Source of the DNA: HB2-32-21 sp003448675
Lineage (GTDB): Bacteria > Pseudomonadota > Gammaproteobacteria > Pseudomonadales > Porticoccaceae
Assembly (NCBI GenBank): GCA_041584755.1
Contig: JBFHDK010000002.1
Coordinates: forward strand, 1-64,000
DNA length: 64,000 nt
Direction: 5' to 3'
Shown here: positions 44,335-53,329 of the stretch, one piece after another
How positions within the stretch are numbered: the first letter of the stretch is position 1
How the letters are laid out: each line of letters begins with the position of its first letter
Notes under the pieces: generated by a model
Told to the model about the DNA's origin: nothing
Databases searched by the model: none
The model's input: the letters and a program-made list of their open reading frames with translations, nothing else
Translations under genes and position numbers: made by a program

Positions 44335-44358
44335 CCTGGGAACACCAGGTAATTTTTT
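44335..44358 (+). terminator. Probable weak terminator of ytoQ
   Basis: CCTGG - GAACA - CCAGG forms a 5-bp stem four bases after the YtoQ stop codon, followed by TAA and six T residues. The rest of the gap to 44543 shows nothing I can name. Confidence 0.45.
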
Positions 44359-44543
44359 GCTAATCGCTCGTTTAATTGCCCGGGCCTTTCCCGCGCACCC
44401 GGCCCACGCACACGGCGACATATTATTTATCTACACTTCTTTAAGCCCCACGCCCAATGAAACCCAGCATCAGCACGCTGACTGACAGGTTCAACAGCCC
44501 GTTCAGCCAGCTGATTTTATGGCGAGCAAAAGATAGTCAGCGC

Positions 44544-45809
44544 TTACGCAACCCCCTTCGGTTTCTGCTGCTTCATAAAACCAAACATATAACCGGCGAT
44601 TCTGCGCATTTGAATCTCATCGGCGCCCTCGGTAATGCGATAGCGGCGGTGGTGACGGTAGATATGCTCAAAGGGTTTGTGGCGGGAATAGCCCAGACCA
44701 CCGTGGGTTTGCATAGCCTGATCGGCGGCATCACAGCACAAGCGGTTGGCGGTGTAATTACACATTGATACCCGATCGGAGACGGAGAAAGCCCCGTAGG
44801 TGTCCATTTGCCAGGCGGTTTGGCGAATCAGGGCACGGAGCATTTCGGCGCGGGTCTGTAATTCCACCAGCGGAAACTGCACCCCTTGATTGGTGGCCAG
44901 GGCCTTGCCAAAGGGTTTGCGCTCCCTGGCATAGGCCACGGATTCATTGAGACAGAATTGCGCCGCGCCGAGGCTTGAAGCCGCCTGGCGAATACGGTTC
45001 TGGTTAAAAAAGTGCTGCACCACCTGCAGCCCCTTGCCTTCGCCACCGAGGATGGCGCTTTCCGGCACGGCGACATTATTCAGCGACACGCGGCCATGGT
45101 CGGTGGGCATATTGAAGGTCCAGAGCATTTCCTCAATGTTCAGGCCTTTGGCATCCATCGGCACCAGAAAAGCGGTAATGCCCTCGGCATCGCCAGCTTT
45201 ACCGCTGGTGCGGGCCAACACCAGGTCGTAGGGCGAGGTATGAATACCGGTATTCCAGGTCTTTTCGCCATTGATAAGCCACTGGTCACCCGAGCGCGCG
45301 GCGGTGGTTTCCATATGGGTAGCATCGGAGCCATGATTGGGCTCGGTAATGCCCCAGGCAAAGCCCTTTTTGCGGGCCAGCATATCGTCGACCCACTCAG
45401 CTTTTTGCTCGTCGGTGCCGTAGATCAGCATCAATGAAGTACTGACGGTATTGCCGACAATGGAATGTTCGTTCTGCAAATCATTGTGTAGGCCCAAGCC
45501 TCGCGCCGCGAGATGATCGCGAATAATGGCCATCCCCAGATTGCTGCCATCCTGGCCGCCATACTCTCTGGGAAGGGAGTAGCGGAAAAAACCGGCTTCA
45601 TCGGCCAGGCGCTTGGATTCTTCCAGCAGCGCTTCCCACGCCTCGTTGGGCAGACCGCCCCGCTCCCAGTCAGTGCGGGCGTCCTCCCGGCGGTGGTCGA
45701 AAAAGCGGATATTGTCGTCCTTATTCTCCAGGGGCTTGATGACCTTGTCGATAAAATCGTCCAGCTTGACCAGGTAGTCGGCGATGTCGGCGGGTATATC
45801 AAAATTCAT
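44544..45809 (-). CDS. Acyl-CoA dehydrogenase
   Basis: FAD-dependent dehydrogenase of 421 residues. Seen: WGITEPNHGSDATHMETTA (FAD/substrate-binding), GEKTWNTGIHTSPYD, the central beta domain, and in the C-terminal helical domain FGKALATNQGVQFPLVEL and MQTHGGLGYSRHKPFEHIYRHHRRYRITEGADEIQ (in parts), the last region normally holding the catalytic base or its neighbour. The subgroup resembles ACAD11-like long proteins that act on unusual or hydroxylated acyl chains; the substrate is not known. It is divergent from the HpcH/HpaI aldolase gene. Confidence 0.9.
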   Translation of the reverse strand: MNFDIPADIADYLVKLDDFIDKVIKPLENKDDNIRFFDHRREDARTDWERGGLPNEAWEALLEESKRLADEAGFFRYSLPREYGGQDGSNLGMAIIRDHLAARGLGLHNDLQNEHSIVGNTVSTSLMLIYGTDEQKAEWVDDMLARKKGFAWGITEPNHGSDATHMETTAARSGDQWLINGEKTWNTGIHTSPYDLVLARTSGKAGDAEGITAFLVPMDAKGLNIEEMLWTFNMPTDHGRVSLNNVAVPESAILGGEGKGLQVVQHFFNQNRIRQAASSLGAAQFCLNESVAYARERKPFGKALATNQGVQFPLVELQTRAEMLRALIRQTAWQMDTYGAFSVSDRVSMCNYTANRLCCDAADQAMQTHGGLGYSRHKPFEHIYRHHRRYRITEGADEIQMRRIAGYMFGFMKQQKPKGVA

Positions 45810-45966
45810 AGCGAACCCTCTATTTTGTCCGTGGCGCTTTCCGCGCGTTTATTTTCGTTGATAATAATTTGGCCCCGCAGTATAGGATCATTACCGTCGC
45901 GATGCGCCTTGTTGCCCTTTGACAGCTGGGTTACTTTGTGACTTCAACAATAAGCGGGGTATTGGT

Positions 45967-46710
45967 GTGAGCAGCCTGCGGGAAAAACTACTCAAGGGCG
46001 AACGTCTGCTCGGCACGATTGTTTCGGTGGCCTCACCCACGGTTTGTGAGTTGCTGTCCCACGCCGGTTTTGACTGGCTGTTTATCGACGCCGAGCACGG
46101 ACCATTGGATGTCGCCGCGATTCAGGATTTGATCCGGGCCGCCGGCACCACCCCCTGCCTGGTCCGGGTGCCGACACTGGATGAAGTCGCCATCAAGCGG
46201 GTGCTGGACGCTGACGCCGAGGGCATCATCGTGCCCCTGATCAACCACGCTGACGAAGCAAAACAAGCGGTGGCCTACGCCAAATATCCGCCCAGGGGAC
46301 AGCGGGGTGTGGGCATCGCCCGGGCCCAGGGCTACGGTTTTGAACTGGACGATTATCTGGCACGGGCCAACGAAGAAATCACCGTGGTGGTTCAGGCTGA
46401 GCATGTTAAAGCCGTGGCAAATATCGAGGCCATTGCTACCACCCCCGGCGTCGATGCGGTGTTTGTCGGCCCCTACGATTTATCCGCCAGTCTCGACACA
46501 ATGGGACACGTGACGGACAAAGCGGTGGTGCGGGCCATCGACCACATCACCCGCGCCTGCCAGGCCGCCAATACACGGCTCGGGGTATTCGGGGCTTCTG
46601 CCGAGGCGGTTAGGCCCTACATGGATCAAGGCTTTACTTTGATCGCCGCTGGCACCGACACCCTGTTGCTGGGGCGCGGCGCCAGGGAACTGCTGGAAAA
46701 GATGCGCTAG
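45967..46710 (+). CDS. HpcH/HpaI-family class II pyruvate aldolase
   Basis: A 247-residue metal-dependent aldolase of the HpcH/HpaI family. The start is taken at the GTG at 45967 (GGGG about 7 bases upstream); a TTG at 45919 in frame only adds a poor N-terminus. Family signatures: FDWLFIDAEHGPLDV (metal/pyruvate-binding Glu), PTLDEVAIKRVLDADAEGIIVPL, YPPRGQRGVGIARAQGYG and AVFVGPYDLSASL (Asp ligand). Members cleave 2-keto-3-deoxy sugar acids or 4-hydroxy-2-oxo acids; the exact substrate is open. Ends 6 bases before the convergent fba stop. Confidence 0.88.
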   Translation: MSSLREKLLKGERLLGTIVSVASPTVCELLSHAGFDWLFIDAEHGPLDVAAIQDLIRAAGTTPCLVRVPTLDEVAIKRVLDADAEGIIVPLINHADEAKQAVAYAKYPPRGQRGVGIARAQGYGFELDDYLARANEEITVVVQAEHVKAVANIEAIATTPGVDAVFVGPYDLSASLDTMGHVTDKAVVRAIDHITRACQAANTRLGVFGASAEAVRPYMDQGFTLIAAGTDTLLLGRGARELLEKMR

Positions 46711-46716
46711 CCTGAC

Positions 46717-47781
46717 TTAGCGGACATTTTGCTCCAATTCGCCGGCTTCGTAGCGAATATGCATGCGCTCCAGGCTTTGCGCCTGAATTTTACTGGCCTG
46801 CCCGGCAGTGCCGAAGGCTTCGTAACGGGCCAGGCAGATGTCACGCATAGCTTCTGTGGCTTTGGTCAGATATTTTCGCGGATCGAATTCGCTGGCGTTC
46901 TGGGCCATAAAGCGGCGGATGGCACCGGTGGAAGCCAGACGCAGATCCGTATCGATATTGACCTTGCGTACCCCGTGCTTGATGCCTTCGACGATTTCTT
47001 CCACTGGCACACCGTAGGTTTCGGGAATTTCACCGCCGAATTCATTGATCACCGCCAGCCAGTCTTGGGGCACGGAAGATGAACCGTGCATCACCAGATG
47101 GGTGTTGGGGATGCGGGCGTTGATAGCTTTGATGCGATCGATGGCGAGAATATCCCCGGTGGGTGGACGGGTGAATTTGTAGGCCCCATGGGAGGTGCCG
47201 ATGGCGATGGCCAGGGCGTCAACGCCGGTTTTGCTGACAAAATCGGCCGCTTCATCAGGATCGGTAAGCAGCTGGTCATGACTGAGAACGCCCGCTGCGC
47301 CGACACCGTCCTCCTCGCCCGCCTCGCCGGTTTCCAGGGAACCCAGACAACCCAGCTCACCCTCCACCGAGACCCCACAGGCATGCGCCATATCCACTAC
47401 CCGGCGGGTGACATCGACATTGTATTCATAGGATGCGGGCGTCTTGCCATCTTCTTCGAGAGAGCCATCCATCATCACAGAGGAAAACCCTAACTGAATC
47501 GAACGCTGACAGACCGCTGGGCTGGTACCGTGGTCCTGGTGCATGACCACCGGGATATGCGGGAACTCCTCAATGGCGGCGAGAATAAGGTGGCGCAGGA
47601 AAGGCGCGCCAGCATATTTGCGCGCCCCGGCCGACGCCTGAACGATCACGGGCGAGTCGGTAGCATCGGCCGCCTCCATAATCGCTCGCATCTGCTCCAG
47701 GTTATTGACGTTGAACGCCGGCACGCCGTAGCTGTGTTCCGCCGCATGATCCAGAAGCTGTCTCATACTGATCAGTGCCAT
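46717..47781 (-). CDS. fba: Class II fructose-bisphosphate aldolase (Calvin-cycle subtype)
   Basis: Zinc-dependent aldolase interconverting fructose 1,6-bisphosphate with two triose phosphates. The ATG at 47781 gives 354 residues and the family N-terminus MALISMRQLLDHAAEHSYGVPAFNVNNLEQM (given only as landmark; first half is diagnostic). Zinc and catalytic residues are in PVVMHQDHGTSP, SVMMDGSLEEDG, EGELGCLGSLETGE and HLVMHGSSSVPQ. Sequence type matches the long class II B group found in pseudomonads and autotrophs. Last gene of tkt-epd-pgk-fba, 114 bases after pgk. Confidence 0.96.
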   Translation of the reverse strand: MALISMRQLLDHAAEHSYGVPAFNVNNLEQMRAIMEAADATDSPVIVQASAGARKYAGAPFLRHLILAAIEEFPHIPVVMHQDHGTSPAVCQRSIQLGFSSVMMDGSLEEDGKTPASYEYNVDVTRRVVDMAHACGVSVEGELGCLGSLETGEAGEEDGVGAAGVLSHDQLLTDPDEAADFVSKTGVDALAIAIGTSHGAYKFTRPPTGDILAIDRIKAINARIPNTHLVMHGSSSVPQDWLAVINEFGGEIPETYGVPVEEIVEGIKHGVRKVNIDTDLRLASTGAIRRFMAQNASEFDPRKYLTKATEAMRDICLARYEAFGTAGQASKIQAQSLERMHIRYEAGELEQNVR

Positions 47782-47895
47782 GGTGAAGTATCTCCCTTGT
47801 CGCACCCGCCAGGGTGTAATAATTCAATATCAGTTACGGGTTTGTACTGCTATCCCGGCTTGAGTCCGGCGCGCAGTCGCCGGAATTAACCACGC

Positions 47896-49059
47896 CTACG
47901 ACACCGCCCGCTCTTCCAGCATCGCCACCGCTGGCAGGGTCTTGCCTTCAACGTATTCAAGAAACGCGCCACCGCCGGTGGAAATATAGGAAATACCGTT
48001 GGCCACCCGGTACTTGTCCACCGCCGCCAGCGTATCGCCGCCACCGGCTATGGAAAAGCCCCGGTTTTCCGCTATGGCCTCGGCTACCACCCGGGTGCCC
48101 TCGCCAAACTGATCAAACTCAAACACACCCACCGGCCCATTCCAGATAATAGTGCCGGCATTTTTCAATATTGAGGCAAGTTCCGCCGCTGTTTTCGGGC
48201 CGATGTCGAGAATCATATCGCCTTCGGCCACGTCTTCAACCGCTTTGACGGTCGCCGGAGCCGATTCGCCGAACTCCGGGGCGGTGACCACGTCAATGGG
48301 CAGCGGGATATGACACCGCGCCGCCAGTCGGGCGGCCACCTCGGCCAAATCATGCTCACACAGGGACTTGCCCACGGGCTTGCCCGCCGCCGCCAGAAAG
48401 GTATTGGCGATACCGCCGCCGACGATCAACTGATCCACCTTATCCGCGAGGGTTTCCAGCACGGTAAGTTTAGTGGAGACCTTGGAGCCGCCGACAATGG
48501 CGACCAGCGGCCGCGCCGGTTCCGCCAGAGCCCGGCCCAGCGCTTCCAGTTCTCCGGCCAGCAGGGGGCCGGCGCAGGCCACCGGCGCGAAGCGAGCCAC
48601 ACCATGGGTCGAGGCCTGGGCCCGGTGGGCGGTGCCGAAGGCGTCCATAACAAAAATATCGCACAGTGCTGCATAGGCTTTGGCCAGGGCTTCGTCGTCT
48701 TTTTTCTCACCGGGGTTGAAGCGGACGTTTTCCAGCAGGGCCACCTGACCGGCCGCCAGATCCACACCATCGCGCCAGTTTTCAATCAGGGTAACGGGCT
48801 CACCCAGCAAATCGCCTAGATGCCTGGCAACAGGAGCGAGGCTGAATTCGACCTCAAACTTGCCTTCGGTGGGGCGACCCAGATGGGACATAAGCAGAAC
48901 TTTCGCGCCCGCCTCCCGAGCCTTTCTGATCGTGGGCAGGGCCGCCTGAATGCGCGCATCGGAGCTGACCACGCCGTTCTTGATCGGCACATTCAAATCC
49001 TCGCGGATCAACACCCGCTTGCCCGCCAGCTCCAGGTTTTCCATTAACAAGACCGACAT
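47896..49059 (-). CDS. pgk: Phosphoglycerate kinase
   Basis: Transfers phosphate between 1,3-bisphosphoglycerate and ADP. The ATG at 49059 (387 residues) has GGAGGAGCA directly upstream. Family motifs: KRVLIREDLNVPIKNG, LLMSHLGRPTEGKFE, VMDAFGTAHRAQAST, PLVAIVGGSKVSTKL, IVGGGIANTFL, IIWNGPVGVFEF and the C-terminal STGGGAFLEYVEGK. The gene starts 16 bases after epd and is probably co-transcribed with it. Confidence 0.98.
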   Translation of the reverse strand: MSVLLMENLELAGKRVLIREDLNVPIKNGVVSSDARIQAALPTIRKAREAGAKVLLMSHLGRPTEGKFEVEFSLAPVARHLGDLLGEPVTLIENWRDGVDLAAGQVALLENVRFNPGEKKDDEALAKAYAALCDIFVMDAFGTAHRAQASTHGVARFAPVACAGPLLAGELEALGRALAEPARPLVAIVGGSKVSTKLTVLETLADKVDQLIVGGGIANTFLAAAGKPVGKSLCEHDLAEVAARLAARCHIPLPIDVVTAPEFGESAPATVKAVEDVAEGDMILDIGPKTAAELASILKNAGTIIWNGPVGVFEFDQFGEGTRVVAEAIAENRGFSIAGGGDTLAAVDKYRVANGISYISTGGGAFLEYVEGKTLPAVAMLEERAVS

Positions 49060-49075
49060 TGCTCCTCCCCGGTAA

Positions 49076-50104
49076 TTACAGTTGCCGCCAATAGCCCAAT
49101 ATGTCCAACATGCGATTGGCATAGCCCCATTCGTTATCAAACCACAACAGCACCTTCACCAGGCGCTTGCCGCCGACGCGAGTCTGGCTGGCATCGACAA
49201 TGGCCGAGCGGGGGTCGTGATTAAAGTCACAGGAAGCCAGGGGCTCCTCGGTATAACCTAATATACCCGGAAACTCGCGCCCGGCCGCCGTCCGCAATAG
49301 TTCGTTGACCTCCGCCCGGGAGGTATCCCGCCGCATCTGCACTGACAGATCGATGGCCGATACGTTCTGGGTCGGCACCCGCATGGCCTGGGCCTCGAAA
49401 CGGCCGGCCAGCTCCGGCAGTACCCGGTCTAGGCCCCGGGCCAGCCGGGTTTCCACGGGAATGATCGACTGGAACGCGGCGCGGGTCTTGCGCAGGTCGG
49501 TATTGTGGTAAGAGTCCAGCACCGGTTGATCGCTCATGGCCGAGTGAATGGTGGTAATCACCCCCGCCTCGACACCCAGGGCCTCATGCAAGACCCGGAT
49601 CACCGGCACTACACAGTTGGTGGTGCAGGAGGCCGCGGAGATGATGCGATGCTCGGGCCGCAATAAGTCATGGTTGGCGCCAAAGACAATGGTGGCGTCG
49701 ACATCCGCTTCCGCGGGCTGGGAGAACAGCACCGAGCCGGCACCAGCCCGCAAGTGAGCCTCCGCCTCTCGGCGCGAACTGATGGCGCCACTGCATTCCA
49801 GCACCACATCCACGCCCAGACTGGCCCAGGGCAACTGCGTCAGACCTTCGTGGTGAGTAACTGGAATCGTCTGGCCATCAATGGTCAGGGCCTGGACAGC
49901 CGTTTCCACCCGCCCCGGAAAACGACCATGGGTGGAATCATAACGGCACAGGTAGGCAATGGTGTCCAGATCGGCCAGCTCGTTGATGGCAACGACTTCA
50001 AACTGTTCCTGAAGTCCCCGCTCCCAGAGGGCTCTCAGTACGCTGCGCCCAATGCGGCCGAAACCATTGATAGCAAGACGTGTTGGCCCGGCGCGTTCGG
50101 CCAT
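49076..50104 (-). CDS. epd: Erythrose-4-phosphate dehydrogenase (Epd), GAPDH family
   Basis: A 342-residue GAPDH-fold dehydrogenase with the NAD motif INGFGRIGRSVLRAL and catalytic Cys160 in AASCTTNCVVPV. It reads TTIHSAMSDQPVLD after the active site and SQPAEADVDAT before it, both typical of Epd rather than of glycolytic GAPDH (which has TVHSYT). Epd oxidises erythrose 4-phosphate to 4-phosphoerythronate, first step of the DXP-independent branch to pyridoxal phosphate. The tkt-epd-pgk-fba order, also seen as epd-pgk-fbaA in E. coli, supports the call. Its ATG shares one base with the tkt stop (TAATG). Activity on glyceraldehyde 3-phosphate cannot be excluded. Confidence 0.85.
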   Translation of the reverse strand: MAERAGPTRLAINGFGRIGRSVLRALWERGLQEQFEVVAINELADLDTIAYLCRYDSTHGRFPGRVETAVQALTIDGQTIPVTHHEGLTQLPWASLGVDVVLECSGAISSRREAEAHLRAGAGSVLFSQPAEADVDATIVFGANHDLLRPEHRIISAASCTTNCVVPVIRVLHEALGVEAGVITTIHSAMSDQPVLDSYHNTDLRKTRAAFQSIIPVETRLARGLDRVLPELAGRFEAQAMRVPTQNVSAIDLSVQMRRDTSRAEVNELLRTAAGREFPGILGYTEEPLASCDFNHDPRSAIVDASQTRVGGKRLVKVLLWFDNEWGYANRMLDILGYWRQL

Positions 50105-52101
50105 TAATCGAGTAGCGCCCTGGCGGTGGCGAGCACATTGTCGACACTAAAACCGAAATGGGTCATCAATTCCGGGCCCGGCGCCGAAGCACCGAAGCTG
50201 CTCATACCGATGACCTTGCCGTCCAGTCCGACGTATTTGTACCAGTAATCTCCATGCAGAGCCTCAATGGCCAGCCGCCTGCGCGCATTTGGTGGCAGCA
50301 CCGCTTCCCGGTAGGCCGCATCCTGGGCATCAAACACTTCCGCACAGGGCATGGACACCACCCGCGCTCGACGCCCTTCGTCATTCAATGTCGTCGCCGC
50401 CGCCATCGCCAGCTGCACCTCGGAACCGGTGGCAATCAGAATAAGCTCCGGCTCGCCCTCGCAATCGGCCAGCACATAGGCTCCGCGCTCGATAGCCGCC
50501 ACCTGGGCGTCATCTCGCGCCTGATGGGGCAAACCCTGGCGGGTGAATATCAGCGCCGAGGGCCCATCGCGACGCTCGATCGCGGCTTTCCAGCACACGG
50601 CTGACTCAACGGTGTCGCAGGGTCGCCAGGTATGCATATTGGGGGTGCTGCGCAGGCTGGTGAGTTGCTCCACCGGCTGGTGCGTGGGGCCATCCTCACC
50701 CAGACCGATGGAATCATGGGTAAAAACAAAAATGCTTTGCTGCTTCATCAATGCCGCCATGCGCACAGCGTTGCGGCAGTATTCCATAAACACCAGGAAG
50801 GTGGCGCCGTAATTAATAAAGCCACCATGCAGGGCAATACCGTTCATGATCGCCGCCATGCCAAATTCGCGAACGCCGTAATAAAGATAGTTACCGCCGG
50901 CCGCGTCCGCCGCCACCCCCTTGCTGCCGCGCCAGATGGTGTTGTTGGAGCCGGCCAGATCCGCCGAACCACCCAGCAGCTCAGGCAACAATGGCCCATA
51001 AGCATCCAGGCAGTTTTGCGAAGCCTTGCGGGTGGCCGGCGACTCACCGTTGGCCTGACACTGGGCCACATAGGCTTGCGCCTGCCGGGAAAAGTCCGCT
51101 GGCAACTGGCCATTGAGACGCCGCTCAAGGTCGGCGGCCAGTTCCGGAAATGCCTGCCGATAGGCCTGAAAGCGATCCCGCCATTGGCTTTCGGCGGTTT
51201 CTCCATTGCTTGTGGCGCACCAGCCCTGGGCAATATCCGCTGGTATCTCGAAAGGCCCGTGGGGCCAGTCCAACAGCTCACGGGTGGCTTTTATCTCCTC
51301 ATCTCCCAGGGGTGCGCCGTGACAGCTTTCACTGCCCTGCTTACCGGGCGAGCCGAAACCGATAATGGTTTTACAGCAGATCAAGGTCGGCTTATGGGGC
51401 TCGCTGCAGGCCGAATCAATGGCCGCCTTGATGGCTTCGGCATCGTGGCCGTCCACGTCCGGGATGACCTGCCAGCCATAAGCGGCAAAGCGCGCCGGGG
51501 TGTCGTCGGTAAACCAACCTTCCACTTCCCCGTCAATGGAAATGCCATTGTCATCATAAAACACGGTAAGCTTACCCAACTGGTGGGTGCCGGCCAGGGA
51601 GCATACTTCGTGGGAAATGCCTTCCATCAGGCAGCCATCACCGGCGAATACCCAGGTGCGATGATCGACGATGTCATGGCCGGGCTGGTTAAACTGGGCG
51701 CCAAGGATTTTTTCCGCCAGCGCCATACCCACGGCATTGGCGAGGCCCTGACCCAGGGGTCCGGTAGTGGTTTCCACGCCCGGCGCTTCTTTGTATTCAG
51801 GGTGACCCGCGGTTTTGGAGTGCAGCTGACGGAAATTTTTCAGTTCATTGATGGGCAGGTCATAGCCACTCAGATGCAACAGGGAGTAAAGTAGCATCGA
51901 ACCGTGGCCATTGGAGAGCACAAAGCGATCGCGATTGGCCCAGTCGGGGTTGGCCGGGTTATGGCTCAGATAATCATTCCACAGCACTTCGGCGATATCC
52001 GCCATGCCCATGGGTGCACCGGGATGACCGCTTTTGGCTTGTTGTACCGCATCCATACTGAGCGCACGAATGGCGTTGGCGAGCTGACGACGGGAAGGCA
52101 T
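50104..52101 (-). CDS. tkt: Transketolase
   Basis: Thiamine-diphosphate enzyme moving two-carbon units in the pentose phosphate pathway. The 665-residue protein has the ThDP motif GDGCLMEGISHEV with DDNGISIDG, the N-terminal GHPGAPMGMA, the His-rich FTHDSIGLGEDGPTHQPVEQL in the pyrimidine domain and the C-terminal domain ending normally. First gene of tkt-epd-pgk-fba. It is divergent from sahR across a 170-base gap that contains the proposed SahR operator. Erythrose 4-phosphate, one of its products, is the substrate of the next gene's enzyme. Confidence 0.98.
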   Translation of the reverse strand: MPSRRQLANAIRALSMDAVQQAKSGHPGAPMGMADIAEVLWNDYLSHNPANPDWANRDRFVLSNGHGSMLLYSLLHLSGYDLPINELKNFRQLHSKTAGHPEYKEAPGVETTTGPLGQGLANAVGMALAEKILGAQFNQPGHDIVDHRTWVFAGDGCLMEGISHEVCSLAGTHQLGKLTVFYDDNGISIDGEVEGWFTDDTPARFAAYGWQVIPDVDGHDAEAIKAAIDSACSEPHKPTLICCKTIIGFGSPGKQGSESCHGAPLGDEEIKATRELLDWPHGPFEIPADIAQGWCATSNGETAESQWRDRFQAYRQAFPELAADLERRLNGQLPADFSRQAQAYVAQCQANGESPATRKASQNCLDAYGPLLPELLGGSADLAGSNNTIWRGSKGVAADAAGGNYLYYGVREFGMAAIMNGIALHGGFINYGATFLVFMEYCRNAVRMAALMKQQSIFVFTHDSIGLGEDGPTHQPVEQLTSLRSTPNMHTWRPCDTVESAVCWKAAIERRDGPSALIFTRQGLPHQARDDAQVAAIERGAYVLADCEGEPELILIATGSEVQLAMAAATTLNDEGRRARVVSMPCAEVFDAQDAAYREAVLPPNARRRLAIEALHGDYWYKYVGLDGKVIGMSSFGASAPGPELMTHFGFSVDNVLATARALLD

Positions 52102-52223
52102 GGGCTCTCCTCAAGGGGGCAAAAGAAAAAGACGCGTATTCTCCCCCAGGGGCCGAGGCCAGTAAAGTCATGGACACGCTAATTCACATATTGCAAACAT
52201 AAACATGATGCCTTGCATAGCTG

Positions 52224-52241
52224 CATCAAAATTATTTGATG
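52224..52241. promoter_or_regulatory. Inverted repeat, proposed SahR operator
   Basis: CATCAAA - ATTA - TTTGATG: two perfect 7-bp arms around a 4-base spacer, in the tkt/sahR intergenic region, ending 30 bases before the sahR ATG. Symmetric operators of about this size are typical of ArsR-family dimers. SahR proteins are known to bind such sites upstream of methionine-cycle genes and to respond to S-adenosylhomocysteine; binding here is inference. Confidence 0.7.
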
Positions 52242-52271
52242 TTTGGCTCACACTAACTTATCCTCCCGCCC

Positions 52272-53258
52272 ATGACTAAAGTGCAATCCAACCCGACTCC
52301 TGGGGCCAGCCTCAATCAGGCCACGACCATACTCAAAGCCGCGGGTGATGAACTGCGCGGTCAAATTTTACGCATTCTCCAACATGACGCTTTCGGGGTG
52401 CTTGAGCTTTGCCGGATATTTGGTCTACGCCAACCGGCCATGAGCCACCACCTGAAGATTCTGTCCCAGGCTGGGCTGGTCACCTCTCGCCGCGAAGGCA
52501 CTTGTATTTTTTATCGCCGCGCATACGCCAGGGACGATGGCCTGGATACGCTCAGGCAGCAGATCTTCGCCCAATTGGATACCTGCGCTATTCCCGACAA
52601 AGCCGCCGCCGGCATGACGGCGGTGCACGAAGAACGGGCCGAAAACAGCCAGGCGTTTTTTCGCAACAATGTCGACAACTTTCGCGAACAACAGGACCTG
52701 ATCGCCAGTTATAGCCTTTATGGCGATACCGTTGTGGACTTAATCGACTCCCTCAATTTACCCACTTCCGGCACGGCGTTGGAGGTAGGTCCCGGTGAAG
52801 GCGAATTACTGCTAGAGCTGGCAAAGCGTTTTAAGCGGGTAAGCGCCCTGGACAACTCCGCCGAAATGCTGGCACGGGCAAAAACCGCCTGCGAGGCCAA
52901 ATCAATCGGCGGGATCAAATTCCTGCTCGATGATATCTGCAAGCCAGCAACCAAAATCCGGGCCGATCTCGTCACCATGAACATGGTCCTCCACCATCTT
53001 GCCCGTCCCGCGGACACGCTCAAAGTTGTCCACAACCTGCTTAACGAGGGTGGTGTATTGATTATCACCGACCTGTGTCAGCACGATCAGGATTGGGCCC
53101 ACGACGCCTGCGGTGATCTGTGGCTGGGGTTTTGTCCCGAAGAGCTGGAACACTGGGCCAACTCGGCCGGGTTCACCGTGGGCAACAGCCAGTTTTTGGC
53201 CCAACGCAACGGTTTTCGTATTCAGGTGCGACAATTCATGCGCTCCGGTTCAGTATAA
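52272..53258 (+). CDS. sahR: ArsR-family regulator fused to a SAM-methyltransferase-like domain, SahR type
   Basis: A 328-residue fusion. Residues about 12-100 form an ArsR winged helix-turn-helix (LCRIFGLRQPAMSHHLKIL, then SRREGTCIFYRR as the wing). It lacks the ELCVC-type metal-binding pair of ArsR/SmtB sensors. Residues about 150-300 are a class I methyltransferase domain with motif I ALEVGPGEGELLLELAK and an acidic residue after beta-2 (ALDNSAEML). It heads metK-ahcY-metF, so it matches SahR, the SAH-responsive repressor of the methyl cycle; the methyltransferase fold probably senses SAH/SAM. No clear ribosome-binding site precedes the ATG (the upstream bases are CCTCCCGCCC), which is odd. 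Confidence 0.85.
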   Translation: MTKVQSNPTPGASLNQATTILKAAGDELRGQILRILQHDAFGVLELCRIFGLRQPAMSHHLKILSQAGLVTSRREGTCIFYRRAYARDDGLDTLRQQIFAQLDTCAIPDKAAAGMTAVHEERAENSQAFFRNNVDNFREQQDLIASYSLYGDTVVDLIDSLNLPTSGTALEVGPGEGELLLELAKRFKRVSALDNSAEMLARAKTACEAKSIGGIKFLLDDICKPATKIRADLVTMNMVLHHLARPADTLKVVHNLLNEGGVLIITDLCQHDQDWAHDACGDLWLGFCPEELEHWANSAGFTVGNSQFLAQRNGFRIQVRQFMRSGSV

Positions 53259-53329
53259 ACAGCCATCCCACCGAAAGGCGCAATTGATCATTACCTAACT
53301 TAATAACGCAGGAGCAGGAGCCCTCACCC

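Noticed and set aside
50632..51894. A 420-codon open frame antisense to tkt
   Set aside because: Shadow of transketolase; no ribosome-binding site and no recognisable domain.
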